Shown: in pieces, positions 1-7,671 of the stretch
Layout: each line of letters opens with the position of its first letter
Position numbering within the stretch: the stretch's first letter is position 1
DNA from: an uncultured Lentisphaerota bacterium
GTDB taxonomy: Bacteria > Verrucomicrobiota > Kiritimatiellia > CAIQIC01
DNA length: 53,194 nucleotides
Assembly: GCA_903896925.1 (NCBI GenBank)
Contig: CAITZM010000086.1
Location: 1 to 53,194 of the forward strand
Direction of reading: 5' to 3'
The notes under the pieces: model-generated
Databases searched by the model: none
Seen by the model: the letters and a program-made list of their open reading frames with translations, nothing else
Told to the model about the DNA's origin: nothing
Program-made: the position numbers and the translations under genes

Positions 1-93
1 CGTTCCGTGCGCCTTCACCCACTGCTCCAGTTGGGTTAAATCGTCGGCAGTCAGAGCCTTCTCAAGTGTTTTCGTCGTCATGCCGATGACCAT
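1..93 (-). CDS. Truncated ORF at window edge, possible transposase N-terminus
   Basis: Only the first 31 codons of a minus-strand reading frame lie inside the window; the gene runs off the left edge. Reading from the ATG at 93 (a second in-frame ATG is at 81) gives a polar, helical peptide containing 'LTADDLTQLEQWVKAHGT'. This resembles the helical N-terminus of IS630-type transposases, but the catalytic part is not visible, so the family is a guess. No clear ribosome binding site precedes either ATG. An 11-base-loop hairpin (GTGTCT at 111-116, AGACAC at 128-133) lies between it and the lipoprotein gene, and could be a transcription end or an element end. Confidence 0.3.
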   Translation of the reverse strand, partial: MVIGMTTKTLEKALTADDLTQLEQWVKAHGT

Positions 94-132
94 AGCAGCC
101 CAGCGGTCGCGTGTCTAGTTATATAAGAGACA

Positions 133-1461
133 CTACACTAGCAATCCTGTCACGGGAGCCGGTGGCGGCAGAGTAATGACCTCGGCGGATTTGGAGGGCG
201 AGCCCATCGCACCCACCCGGTTGATTGTCGTCACACGATAAAGATAGGTCGTGCTGTCGCGCAGTTCCGTTTGGGGTGTGCCGCCTTCCAGATACTCCGT
301 CTTCTCCACCTCGCCGACCTTGGCGAAAGCGCCCTCTGTTCCGCAGGAACGTTCCACCCGATAGCGCACCACGCCTTCCGCGGTTGAGGCCGTCCACGTC
401 AGACTAACCGCCCGGGAGGACGGAGCGGTGGCGGTCAGCTTAGCCGGCGGCTCCGGAAGTGGTGCGGTCATGCTTTCGAGAACCTTGCTGAGGGCATTCG
501 TAGCTCCGGTTGCCGCCAGCGCCACCAACCGATAATAATAGGCCGTGTTATCCAAAAGTCCCGTATCGGAATATTTCTCCTTGGCGGCGTTCACCTCGGA
601 CAACACCTCGAAGGGGCCTTCTTCCGCACGCGCGCGCTCAATGCGGTACTTCAGCGTCGCATCGGAGGGCGGCCCCCAAGTGAGCTGCACTTCGCGCAGG
701 CCCAGATCGGAAGCTTTAAACCCCGCTGGCACGGCCGGAGGGGTGACAACCACGTGGGCTGGCGCCGCAGGCGGCGGATCCGGCAACGCCACGGCCGGCA
801 GGGCGCTGCCGACCACTTGATCGGGGCTGGCCTCCTCTGGTACCGTCGTGACTTGACGCCGCGTAATCTTGGGCTGGACCGCCCAATGCTGATAAAGCCC
901 TGCAACCAATTCATGAGCCACCATCCGGGCCTCCATCGGCAGCGTGATTCGCTTGCTGTCAGCCACCTTGGCCAGGTCGGCGCTCCACATCACCTTCCCC
1001 GATGAACAGTCGATCAGCCGGGTCGAGACACCCACCGAGGGATAGGGATGGCCGCTTTGCGCCACGGTGGCATACTCATCTACCGTGCCGATGACCACCC
1101 CATCCGCGCCGAGCATCTGCCCAACTGCCGCCGCCTTGGCCGCAGACAAACCGGCGAGCGACAACTCAGACTCGCTGAGCACCTTGGTCATCTGCGAGCG
1201 TTCCACCAATTCATAGCGCCCGGCGCGCAGCAGTTCGGTGACAAACAGGTCGGAAATCGAGGAACCGATCAATTCCGTCGGGGCCTTGAAGGGGAGCACT
1301 GCGATCTTATGTATGGCCGCAGGCACAGGAGCCACATACACATTGGCCTGCGAGTCGGCATCGCGGAAATATTTTTCCTCCACGGTCGAGCAACCAACAC
1401 ATATAAGCCCCCCGAGGATAAGCCCCGGCATCCCCCTGCGTCCCCAGCCGATTTCATTCAT
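133..1461 (-). CDS. CsgG/LpoB-like lipoprotein with two fibronectin type III domains
   Basis: Predicted 442-residue lipoprotein. A hydrophobic N-terminus ends in 'LICVGC', a lipobox with an unusual Cys at -3. Residues about 50-205 ('KIAVLPFKAP', 'LFVTELLRAGRYELVERSQM', 'GADGVVIGTVDEY') have the pattern of the CsgG/LpoB/FlgO fold: a conserved beta strand, a helix, then 'ELVERSQM'. Two FN3-type beta sandwiches follow (about 245-335 and 340-430), separated by a Pro-rich linker. The family acts at the outer membrane, either as secretion channel subunits or as regulators of envelope enzymes; which applies here is not visible. AGGAG at 1470-1474 (minus strand) is 8 bases from ATG 1461; a GTG at 1464 is an alternative start. 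The gene stands alone. Confidence 0.72.
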   Translation of the reverse strand: MNEIGWGRRGMPGLILGGLICVGCSTVEEKYFRDADSQANVYVAPVPAAIHKIAVLPFKAPTELIGSSISDLFVTELLRAGRYELVERSQMTKVLSESELSLAGLSAAKAAAVGQMLGADGVVIGTVDEYATVAQSGHPYPSVGVSTRLIDCSSGKVMWSADLAKVADSKRITLPMEARMVAHELVAGLYQHWAVQPKITRRQVTTVPEEASPDQVVGSALPAVALPDPPPAAPAHVVVTPPAVPAGFKASDLGLREVQLTWGPPSDATLKYRIERARAEEGPFEVLSEVNAAKEKYSDTGLLDNTAYYYRLVALAATGATNALSKVLESMTAPLPEPPAKLTATAPSSRAVSLTWTASTAEGVVRYRVERSCGTEGAFAKVGEVEKTEYLEGGTPQTELRDSTTYLYRVTTINRVGAMGSPSKSAEVITLPPPAPVTGLLV

Positions 1462-1547
1462 CACATCAGCTCCTGTTTAGGCGAATTTTTGCAAAAATAT
1501 CATTTTCTATTAAATAAGCCAGCTGAATAACAGATCCGAAACAGGTC

Positions 1548-1576
1548 TTGACATTGCCGCAGGGTGCATAAGAATG
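1548..1576 (+). promoter_or_regulatory. Candidate sigma70-type promoter for the 1749 lipoprotein
   Basis: A perfect -35 hexamer TTGACA (1548-1553) is followed about 17 bases later by an A/T-rich 'AGAATG' (or 'CATAAG' slightly earlier). It lies in the 287-base gap between two divergent lipoprotein genes and points towards the 1749 gene, about 170 bases away. The -10 match is poor. Confidence 0.3.
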
Positions 1577-1748
1577 GCTCATTGTGTTCTTAGCCATATT
1601 TCAGCGGCAAGATGGCGAGCCTCCCGTAGGCGCGCCCATGCAATCAGGAGCTTGCTGGTTGCCAGCAAAAGACGGGGACGGTGTGTACTGGACATCGCTC
1701 CGCCGCACGCGGCTGCGCTAGACCCGATGCCCCAGCAGGAGTCACCTC

Positions 1749-2357
1749 ATGCATAGATTCATATACCTCGCGCCGCTTCTCGTTATGCTGGCGGGTTGCC
1801 AGACGCCGCCACCCAAACCAGCCTTACCACGGTCAGCGCTGCCTCCCGACCGCGCTGCGTTCCAGACGATGATCTACACCAGCAAACTGGACATCGTTTT
1901 TTCTGCAACCATCGCCGTGTTGCAAGATATCGGCTGGCGGCTCGACTCGGTGGATAAAGCCGCGGGCCTGATTCGCGCGACGACCGCACACAAAACCGAA
2001 GCGCTCGGCCCGGACGATGAGCGCGAGTTGGATCTGCAGACGCGGCGCGAGACGGTGAAACACCACGCCGACGTGACACAAAAATGGTCGCGCTGGCAGG
2101 AACTGGTCATCCACACCGAGCCGTGGGATGGCGGCGCGCACACCCGCCAGCGCAGTGTGATGACGCTGCGCGGCACGCTGCCGGCGATGTCCTATCACGT
2201 GGAACAGGATGGCGCATGGTATCGGCGCGGCCGCGACATTCTCATCCACGCGCCGCCGGAAGAGCAAAGCGTGGAAGTGACCATGCCGGAAGCCTACCGC
2301 GACCTCTTCGAGCGCACCGAAAAAGCGATGCGCCAGCGGCAAGGCCCCGGAGCATAA
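1749..2357 (+). CDS. Lipoprotein of unknown function
   Basis: Predicted 202-residue lipoprotein with a textbook signal: 'MHRFIYLAPLL' followed by the lipobox LAGC, so the mature protein starts at Cys17. The rest is soluble and mixed alpha/beta. 'AVLQDIGWRLDSVDKAAGLIRATT' near residues 55-80 resembles the strand-helix pattern of small BamC/DUF4410-type lipoprotein domains, but I cannot assign a family. AGGAG sits 8 bases before the ATG. The 1461 gene, another envelope lipoprotein, is divergent. A weak A/T hairpin (AAAAGG..CCTTTTTT, 2375-2390) after the stop may end transcription. Confidence 0.7.
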   Translation: MHRFIYLAPLLVMLAGCQTPPPKPALPRSALPPDRAAFQTMIYTSKLDIVFSATIAVLQDIGWRLDSVDKAAGLIRATTAHKTEALGPDDERELDLQTRRETVKHHADVTQKWSRWQELVIHTEPWDGGAHTRQRSVMTLRGTLPAMSYHVEQDGAWYRRGRDILIHAPPEEQSVEVTMPEAYRDLFERTEKAMRQRQGPGA

Positions 2358-2519
2358 TTCGTTTGTAATTCGCCAAAAGGAACCTTTTTTGACAGAATGT
2401 CAGGATGAAAGGGTTCGGTTTTTCGTCTATCCACGCCAATCCTGTCCAATGAACGCTGCCACGTTCATCAGCTTATAGGGCGGCGCGGTGCAGCGTGCGG
2501 CGGGCTATCGGCGGATCGA

Positions 2520-2933
2520 CTACGGCGCAGTTGCGCTGTCTTTTCCGGCCGGTTCTTCCACCGCAGGGGCGGGAGCCGCGTCCGACGCCTCGGAAGACTG
2601 CCGGGGGAGCCAACGCTTGAGCTCCCAATTGTAGTAGATGTCGTCCGGGCGATACTTGTAGGGTTTCGGCAGGGTCGCCAGCAGCTTGCGGAGCAGACTG
2701 GTGTCGCAATCGCTGGTGATGAAGGTCGCCAGGAAGCGGAGCTCCGCCTCCTGCCCTTCATCCAAACCCTGCACCACGGCGGGGTCGAAACTGAGCAGGC
2801 CATCCGCATGGAGCTTCACAACGGCCCGCCAGCTCAGGCCCAGCTTCCGGCTCAACTCCTTCGGCTGCTCGGCAAACAACAGCTTCTGATCGCCAACCTG
2901 GAGCAAGATAAGTTTCTGTTCATCAGGGTGCAT
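2520..2933 (-). CDS. Small protein with HTH-like segment, unknown function
   Basis: Predicted 137-residue cytoplasmic protein. Residues about 23-50 ('PKELSRKLGLSWRAVVKLHADG') have the spacing of a MerR-type winged helix-turn-helix, which suggests nucleic-acid binding. The middle is helical and the C-terminus is Ala/Pro/Glu-rich and probably disordered. ATG 2933 is preferred over the longer open frame (to 3401) because GAGG lies 6 bases upstream and because the extension has the skewed composition of a shadow frame. It is followed by the acylphosphatase gene upstream on the same strand with a 92-base gap. I do not recognise the family. Confidence 0.6.
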   Translation of the reverse strand: MHPDEQKLILLQVGDQKLLFAEQPKELSRKLGLSWRAVVKLHADGLLSFDPAVVQGLDEGQEAELRFLATFITSDCDTSLLRKLLATLPKPYKYRPDDIYYNWELKRWLPRQSSEASDAAPAPAVEEPAGKDSATAP

Positions 2934-3025
2934 GTTATCCCTCGGCAGCAAGTGTCTTAAGCCCAACCCAAGCGCGACGCATTCCATGGACTGCACAGGT
3001 ATGCGCCACTGAAAAGCGTCATCGC

Positions 3026-3385
3026 TTATTTCTCCGTGAACCGCAACTCGAAGCCGTTCAACCCGCCGCGCGCCGGCGACCACTGCTGGTCCATGCGCAG
3101 GATGTAGCGCCCCAGGTGCGAGCGCTGGACCAGGGCGACCAATTCGCGCAAGGTTTCCTCCGGCCCCTCGGCCACCAGTTCGACGTCGCCATTCATCAGG
3201 TTCATGACATACCCCTCCGTCACGCCGAGGCGTTCGGCGAACTCGATGGCGGTGTACCGGAACCCGACGCCCTGCACATGGCCCTCGAAGCGCGCGGTCA
3301 GCCGCACCGGCGGTTGGTGGACAGGCTTCACGGGGCGGAAGAATAGCGTGGAATATTCGACAAAACAACCGCCGTCCGGCATCAT
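3026..3385 (-). CDS. acyP: Acylphosphatase
   Basis: Acylphosphatases hydrolyse acyl phosphates such as carbamoyl or 1,3-bisphosphoglycerate phosphate in the cytoplasm. The signature 'GHVQGVGFRYTA' is present, with Arg43 as the phosphate-binding arginine, and 'GYVMNLMNGDVEL' supplies the catalytic Asn62. The domain fills residues 28-119, close to the usual 90-100. The N-terminal 25 or so residues ('MMPDGGCFVEYSTL') are extra and have no ribosome binding site, so the real start could be a GTG further in (for example at the VRLTARF segment). The proposed start lies only 9 bases from the divergent signal peptidase start, so each promoter would have to lie inside the other gene. Confidence 0.85.
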   Translation of the reverse strand: MMPDGGCFVEYSTLFFRPVKPVHQPPVRLTARFEGHVQGVGFRYTAIEFAERLGVTEGYVMNLMNGDVELVAEGPEETLRELVALVQRSHLGRYILRMDQQWSPARGGLNGFELRFTEK

Positions 3386-3394
3386 CCGCACGTG

Positions 3395-3886
3395 ATGCCA
3401 ACGTGGACCATCTGGCTGTGGGGGCGCCGCCCGCTCGTCACCCTGCTGCGCGCGGCGCTGCTCGGCGCGCTGCTCTATCTCACCGGCCGCTACGCCTTTC
3501 CGCCCGTCCACGTCTCCGGCCTGAGCATGGAGCCGACCATCCATGACGGCACGTGGCGCATCGGCAACAAGCTCAAGTTCCAGACCCGCGAACCGCAGCG
3601 CGGCGACCTGGTCATGGTCAGCATGGCCGGCTGGCACGCCTATTACCTCAAGCGCGTGCTGGGGCTGCCGGGCGAAACCATCGCCTTCAAGAACGGCGCC
3701 TTGCTCATCGATGGCCGGGTGGTGCCGGAGCCCTATCTCGCAGGCGGCTCCGACTGGACCCTGCCGCCGACGCGGGTGCCGGCGGGCGAGTATTACGTCG
3801 CCGGCGACAACCGGGCCGTTCCGCTGCCGGCCCACATGGCCGGGCTGACGCGGCGCAGGGACATCGCAGGAGGCTTGTTATGGTAA
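3395..3886 (+). CDS. lepB: Signal peptidase I (S26 family)
   Basis: Membrane-bound serine protease that removes signal peptides. Residues 14-30 form the single membrane anchor. 'SGLSMEPTI' carries the nucleophile Ser44, 'YYLKRVLGLPGE' carries the general base Lys86, and 'YYVAGDNR' is the third conserved box. At 163 residues it is short: after GDNR the sequence departs from the usual 'S.DSR..G.V' box and ends soon after, so the last beta strand region is reduced. Its stop overlaps the next gene's start (ATGGTAA), which implies translational coupling. An in-frame GTG immediately before the ATG is an alternative start. The many exported proteins in this window would be typical substrates of such enzymes, though not specifically of this one. 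Confidence 0.8.
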   Translation: MPTWTIWLWGRRPLVTLLRAALLGALLYLTGRYAFPPVHVSGLSMEPTIHDGTWRIGNKLKFQTREPQRGDLVMVSMAGWHAYYLKRVLGLPGETIAFKNGALLIDGRVVPEPYLAGGSDWTLPPTRVPAGEYYVAGDNRAVPLPAHMAGLTRRRDIAGGLLW

Positions 3887-4395
3887 AGACTTGGACTTGG
3901 GGCCTGCTGGCTGCCGGCGTTGTGCTGGCCGCGGCGTGGTGGTGGTTCGGCGGCGACCGCGACCTGCGGGAAATCACCCGGCAGAGCGAGCAACTCGCGG
4001 CGGCATTGCACAAGGCGCCGGGCGACGGGCTGCTGGGGCTGGCCACGCGCAGCCATGCGATCGCCGGCTTTTTTGCGGACAAGACCGCCCTCACTCCCGG
4101 CGAGCCCTTGCCCGCCATATCATCGCGCGCCGACCTCGTCACCGTCGTGGCCACCACCTTGCAGGCCGTCAGCCGCCTCGACGTGAAAATTATCGACCGC
4201 GATCTGAGCTGGGTGGAACCGCATCAGCGGGCGGCGATGCGCGTGGCGGTCGAGGTGACGGTGGAAGGGCAAGGCGAACACCAGAGCCTGATGCACACCT
4301 ATGAGCTGATCTGGACCGAAGAAAACGGGCGCTGGGTCATCGCCAGCGCCCATCTCAGCGAAAGCATCCGCAGGCCGGCGGCCTCAGGCCAATAG
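3880..4395 (+). CDS. Membrane-anchored NTF2/SnoaL-like protein
   Basis: 171 residues: an uncleaved-looking N-terminal membrane segment ('TWGLLAAGVVLAAAWWWF', residues 4-21), a helical stretch, then strands ending in 'TYELIWTEENGRWVIASAHL'. That final pattern is typical of NTF2/SnoaL-like small domains placed outside the membrane. AGGAGG at 3868-3873 is 6 bases from the ATG, and the ATG overlaps the lepB stop, so the two are probably made together. The 3' end overlaps the convergent IspD-like gene by 12 bases. No catalytic residues can be assigned. Confidence 0.62.
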   Translation: MVKTWTWGLLAAGVVLAAAWWWFGGDRDLREITRQSEQLAAALHKAPGDGLLGLATRSHAIAGFFADKTALTPGEPLPAISSRADLVTVVATTLQAVSRLDVKIIDRDLSWVEPHQRAAMRVAVEVTVEGQGEHQSLMHTYELIWTEENGRWVIASAHLSESIRRPAASGQ

Positions 4396-5067
4396 CGCCA
4401 CGGCCATCATGAAATCGGTCGGCTGACGGAGCAGAATATTCGGCCGCGGATTGGCGACCATCTTCACGGACTTTTTGATCTCGCCGAGCAGATCCACCAG
4501 ATCTTCGGGGTGCGACTTGTTCTTCGCCGCCGCCGCCAGCGCCAGCTTCAGCCAGTCCAGCCGGCAGGCGACCGGCGACTGCAAGGCCCAGTGCGCGCTG
4601 GCATCCACGACCTCCGTGACCACATCGCCCTTGCCGGTGACCAGAAGCTGGCCGCCGACATGCTTGCCCGCCGCCGCGGCGCCTTCCTTGCGCGCTCCTT
4701 TGACGACTTCCGAGACCAGCGTAGAGGTGATGCAAGGCCGGCCGGCACCGTGCAGGCAGACAAACTGCACATCTTCGCCGACCGCCTTCAACCCCTGTTG
4801 GACGGAGCCATAGAACGAAGCCACGCCGGGCACAATTTTCCGGATCTTGGCAAAACCATATAGCTGGCAGAGACCGAGCGCCTGTTCGACGCGCTCCGGC
4901 GCCGCCACCACCACCACGCCGGCGATCTCGTGTGACTGCTCGAGCGCCTGCAGGGTATAGGAAAGCACGGCCTTGCCGGCCAGATCCAGGAAGGAAATAT
5001 CCACACCCGACGTCATTTGCTCGCTTTTACCGCACGTCACCACCACACCCCAGGTCGTCGGGTTCAT
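4384..5067 (-). CDS. IspD-like nucleotidyltransferase-fold protein lacking usual catalytic motifs
   Basis: 227 residues with the overall layout of IspD (2-C-methyl-D-erythritol 4-phosphate cytidylyltransferase): an N-terminal strand, 'LAGKAVLSYTLQALEQ', 'YGSVQQGLKA', a mid-protein 'CLHGAGRPCI' and a C-terminal 'PNILLRQPTDF'. In IspD these positions read GxGxRM, SV.AGL, HDAARP and N.K.T.PEDL. Here the nucleotide-binding loop is 'TCGKSEQM' and the catalytic HD has become HG, so CTP-dependent activity is doubtful. It may be a non-catalytic paralogue or have another substrate. GAGG is 5 bases upstream of ATG 5067. It is the only gene of the isoprenoid pathway seen here. Confidence 0.65.
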   Translation of the reverse strand: MNPTTWGVVVTCGKSEQMTSGVDISFLDLAGKAVLSYTLQALEQSHEIAGVVVVAAPERVEQALGLCQLYGFAKIRKIVPGVASFYGSVQQGLKAVGEDVQFVCLHGAGRPCITSTLVSEVVKGARKEGAAAAGKHVGGQLLVTGKGDVVTEVVDASAHWALQSPVACRLDWLKLALAAAAKNKSHPEDLVDLLGEIKKSVKMVANPRPNILLRQPTDFMMAVALLA

Positions 5068-5242
5068 GTATGCCTCGTTATTGTCATGATGTCATCTTGG
5101 CGGCCAATGGCTGGCCCACGTTGAAAAAAGGTTGGCAACCCCATGGTTCCCAGGAACGTTTTGATCTAACAAACACGTCCTTAGTATAGGGATCGAGAAA
5201 ACAGATACAACACTTTTTTCCAGGCAGCAGACCGCCGCGGCT

Positions 5243-6466
5243 TCACGCCAGGTCGTGCATGAACAGTCCGTCCTTCAGTTTCGGCTCAAACCAGGTGCTT
5301 TTGGGAGGCATGATCTGGCCGGCATCGGCGATGGCCAGCAATTGGTCCATCGTCGTAGGGTACATCGAAAACGCCACCGCGGCCCGGCCCCCGTCGACAT
5401 GCTGGACCAGTTCGCCCGTGCCGCGGATGCCGCCGACGAATTCGATCCGGGGGCTCTTGCGCGGGTCGTCGATGCCCAGGATCGGGCCCAGCAGGCGGTC
5501 CTGCAGGACGCTCACATCGAGGCAGCTTTGCGCATCGGCCTGCGCGTCGAGCGGCCAGCTCAGGGCCCACCAGGCGCCGCCGAGGTACAGGCTGACATTC
5601 CGCGGCGCGTCCGGCGCCGGCGCCCCACCCGCCCGCACCGTAAAGCCCGCCTGGCGCACGCGGTCCAGGAACTCCGCCTGCGTCAAACCGTTGAGATCCT
5701 TCACGCAGCGGTTATAGGGCAGGATCCGCAACTGGTCCGCGGGGAACAGCACCGTCAGGAAGAAGTTATACTCCTCCCCGCCCGTGTGCGCCGCGTTCGC
5801 CGCGCGCCGCTCCTGCGCCACGCGCACCGCCGCCGCCGCGCGATGATGGCCGTCGGCGATATACGCCAGCGGCACCTGGGCGAACGCGGCCTCCCAGGTC
5901 TGAACCCCGGTGATCCGCCAGAGCGTATTGCGCACGCCGTCGGGCGAGGTGAAGTCGAACAGCGGCGCGCCCGCCTGCACCTGCGTGGCCAGCGCGTCGA
6001 GGGCCGCCTGGGGCCGGTATGCGAGAAAGACCGGCCCTGTCTGCGAATTCAGCCCGGCGATGTGCCGCATCCGGTCGTCTTCCTTGACCCGCAGCGTCTT
6101 CTCGTGCTTGCGGATGATGTCGCGCTCGTAATCCTCCGCGTGGCACGTGGCGACCAGCCCGGTCTGCGCGTGGCCCGCGCGAACCAGCCGGTAAAGGTAG
6201 AACACCGGCTGCGGTTCCTGCACCAGCACGCCCTCCTGACGGAAGCGACGCAGGTTCGCGACCGCCTGCGCATAGACGCGGTCGTCGTGGACATCCAGCT
6301 CGCGCGGCAGATCGATTTCCGCCTTGCCCACGTGCAGGAAACTGTGCGGATGGCCCGCCGCCAGCGCGCGCGCCTCCTCGGAATTCAACACGTCGTAGGG
6401 CGGGGCCGCGACCTCCGCCGCCAGTTCCGCCGCCGGTCGCCACGCCCGAAAAGGATGAATACGCAT
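5243..6466 (-). CDS. DUF1015 family protein
   Basis: 407-residue cytoplasmic protein. 'MRIHPFRAW' then 'VAAPPYDVLNSEEARALAAGHPHSFLHV' is the characteristic start of the DUF1015 (PF06245) family, and 'HEKTL' and 'YIADGHHRAAAAVR' are further conserved boxes. The biochemical role is not established to my knowledge. The open frame extends upstream to 6589, but that extension merely translates the TTCC..CCTTGGAA repeats, so ATG 6466 is chosen. It diverges from the methionine synthase genes across a 142-base region holding those repeats. Confidence 0.78.
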   Translation of the reverse strand: MRIHPFRAWRPAAELAAEVAAPPYDVLNSEEARALAAGHPHSFLHVGKAEIDLPRELDVHDDRVYAQAVANLRRFRQEGVLVQEPQPVFYLYRLVRAGHAQTGLVATCHAEDYERDIIRKHEKTLRVKEDDRMRHIAGLNSQTGPVFLAYRPQAALDALATQVQAGAPLFDFTSPDGVRNTLWRITGVQTWEAAFAQVPLAYIADGHHRAAAAVRVAQERRAANAAHTGGEEYNFFLTVLFPADQLRILPYNRCVKDLNGLTQAEFLDRVRQAGFTVRAGGAPAPDAPRNVSLYLGGAWWALSWPLDAQADAQSCLDVSVLQDRLLGPILGIDDPRKSPRIEFVGGIRGTGELVQHVDGGRAAVAFSMYPTTMDQLLAIADAGQIMPPKSTWFEPKLKDGLFMHDLA

Positions 6467-6500
6467 TGGGTTGTCTCGCTTTCTGGTGCCGCGGGGAGTT

Positions 6501-6578
6501 TTCCAGACCTTGGAAACCGAAGCACGCCTTTTCTCCAAACCTTGGAAAAAATCTCGTTCCGCTTTCCCAGCCTTGGAA
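6501..6578. repeat. Three TTCC..CCTTGGAA dyads in divergent promoter region
   Basis: Three copies of an imperfect dyad sharing the half CCTTGGAA lie at 6501-6515, 6533-6547 and about 6563-6578. The CCTTGGAA halves start at 6508, 6540 and 6571, spacings of 32 and 31 bases, close to three helical turns, so all would face the same side of the DNA. They lie between the DUF1015 gene and the methionine synthase genes. Related single copies are near 24229 and 29047. Their role (operator or mobile repeat) is unknown. Confidence 0.6.
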
Positions 6579-6608
6579 AAGCACGCCATCTAGGTTAGCT
6601 TCCGCGCC

Positions 6609-7532
6609 GTGAAACCTACTGAACAAGCTGTGCTGATCTTTGACGGCGCCACCGGCACGAACATCCAGCGGATGCAACTGCCCGCCTCCGCGTGGGACGG
6701 CAAGGAAGGCTGCAATGAACTGCTGAATGTGACCGCGCCCGGGGCCATTCAAGCCCTGCATGGCTCGTTCCTCGACGCCGGCGCGCAGGTCGTGGAGACC
6801 AACACCTTTGGCGCCTCGAGCGTCGTTCTGGCGGAATACGGCCTCGAACACCGCGTCGCCGAGATCAACGCCGCCGCAGTCGCCAACGCGCGCGCCGCCA
6901 TCGCGGACCGGCCCGGCCGCTGGGTCTGCGGCTCGCTCGGCCCCGGCACCAAGCTGCCGTCGCTCGGCCATATCGAGCCGCGCAAGCTGGCGGACTCCTA
7001 TCGCGAGCAGCTCGTCGCGCTGGTCGAGGCCGGTGTGGACCTGCTGCTCTTCGAGACCTGCCAGGACCTGTTCCAGATCAAGCTCGGCCTCGTCACCGTC
7101 TTCGAGGTGCTCGAAAAGCTCGGCCGCGACATCCCGGTGATGGTGTCGGTGACGGTCGAGCGCACCGGCACCCTGCTCGTCGGCACCGACATCGCCGCCG
7201 CCGCCGTCACCATCGAGCCGTTCCCGGTCTTCGCCTTCGGCCTCAATTGCGCCACCGGCCCGGCCGACATGACCTCGCACGTCCACTGGCTCCAGCACAA
7301 CTGGCCGCGCCGGATCTCCCTGATGCCCAACCAGGGCCTGCCGGAGATCGTCGACGGCCAGACCGCCTACCGCCTCCAGCCCGCCGAGTTCGCGCGGCAG
7401 ATGAAGCCGTTCGTCGCCGAATGCGGCGTCAGCATCGTCGGCGGCTGCTGCGGCACAACGCCCGAGCACATCCGCGCGCTGGCCGAAGCGCTGCGCGGCG
7501 TGCAGCCCGCCAAACGCGAGGTGGAAACATGA
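6609..7532 (+). CDS. Homocysteine S-methyltransferase unit of split methionine synthase
   Basis: 307 residues corresponding to the N-terminal Hcy-binding domain of cobalamin-dependent methionine synthase (MetH). 'FDGATGTNIQRM' opens the TIM barrel. The zinc ligands are Cys214 in 'LNCATGP' and the Cys280-Cys281 pair in 'GGCCGTTPEH'. It would transfer the methyl group from methyl-cobalamin, held by the next gene product, to homocysteine. The chosen start is a GTG with no obvious ribosome binding site; no better upstream start exists before the repeat region. 139 bases containing an inverted repeat separate it from the partner gene. Confidence 0.88.
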   Translation: MKPTEQAVLIFDGATGTNIQRMQLPASAWDGKEGCNELLNVTAPGAIQALHGSFLDAGAQVVETNTFGASSVVLAEYGLEHRVAEINAAAVANARAAIADRPGRWVCGSLGPGTKLPSLGHIEPRKLADSYREQLVALVEAGVDLLLFETCQDLFQIKLGLVTVFEVLEKLGRDIPVMVSVTVERTGTLLVGTDIAAAAVTIEPFPVFAFGLNCATGPADMTSHVHWLQHNWPRRISLMPNQGLPEIVDGQTAYRLQPAEFARQMKPFVAECGVSIVGGCCGTTPEHIRALAEALRGVQPAKREVET

Positions 7533-7559
7533 CGCTGCATTTTTCCGATCCTGTCCGGA

Positions 7560-7651
7560 TTGAACATCGGACATCGAACAGCCAACGTCCAACATCGAAG
7601 CTGCGGCCTCCGTCCTTAGATGTTCAGTGTTCGATGTTCGATGTTCGATGT
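7560..7651. repeat. Inverted repeat of GAACATCGAACATC units between methionine synthase genes
   Basis: Left arm 7560-7600 reads as variants of 'GAACATCGGACATCGAAC'. The right arm 7620-7651 is 'GTTCGATGTTCGATG' and similar, the reverse complement, with about 20 bases between them. The arms could form a long imperfect hairpin in the transcript between the two subunit genes. The right arm ends 8 bases before the AAGGGG ribosome binding site of the second gene, so folding might affect its translation. Confidence 0.65.
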
Positions 7652-7671
7652 TTTCTGCAAGGGGTGTCCCG

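Noticed and set aside
6467..6589. N-terminal extension of the DUF1015 ORF ('FSKAGKAERDFFQGLEK')
   Set aside because: Translation of the TTCC..CCTTGGAA repeats; the family normally starts at the MRIHPF segment.
5255..6598. 447-codon plus-strand frame opposite DUF1015
   Set aside because: Arg-rich shadow; DUF1015 motifs are on the minus strand.
6467..6608. Possible cobalamin or SAM riboswitch upstream of the methionine synthase genes
   Set aside because: The 142-base gap is taken up by dyad repeats and shows no recognisable B12 box or SAM-box core.
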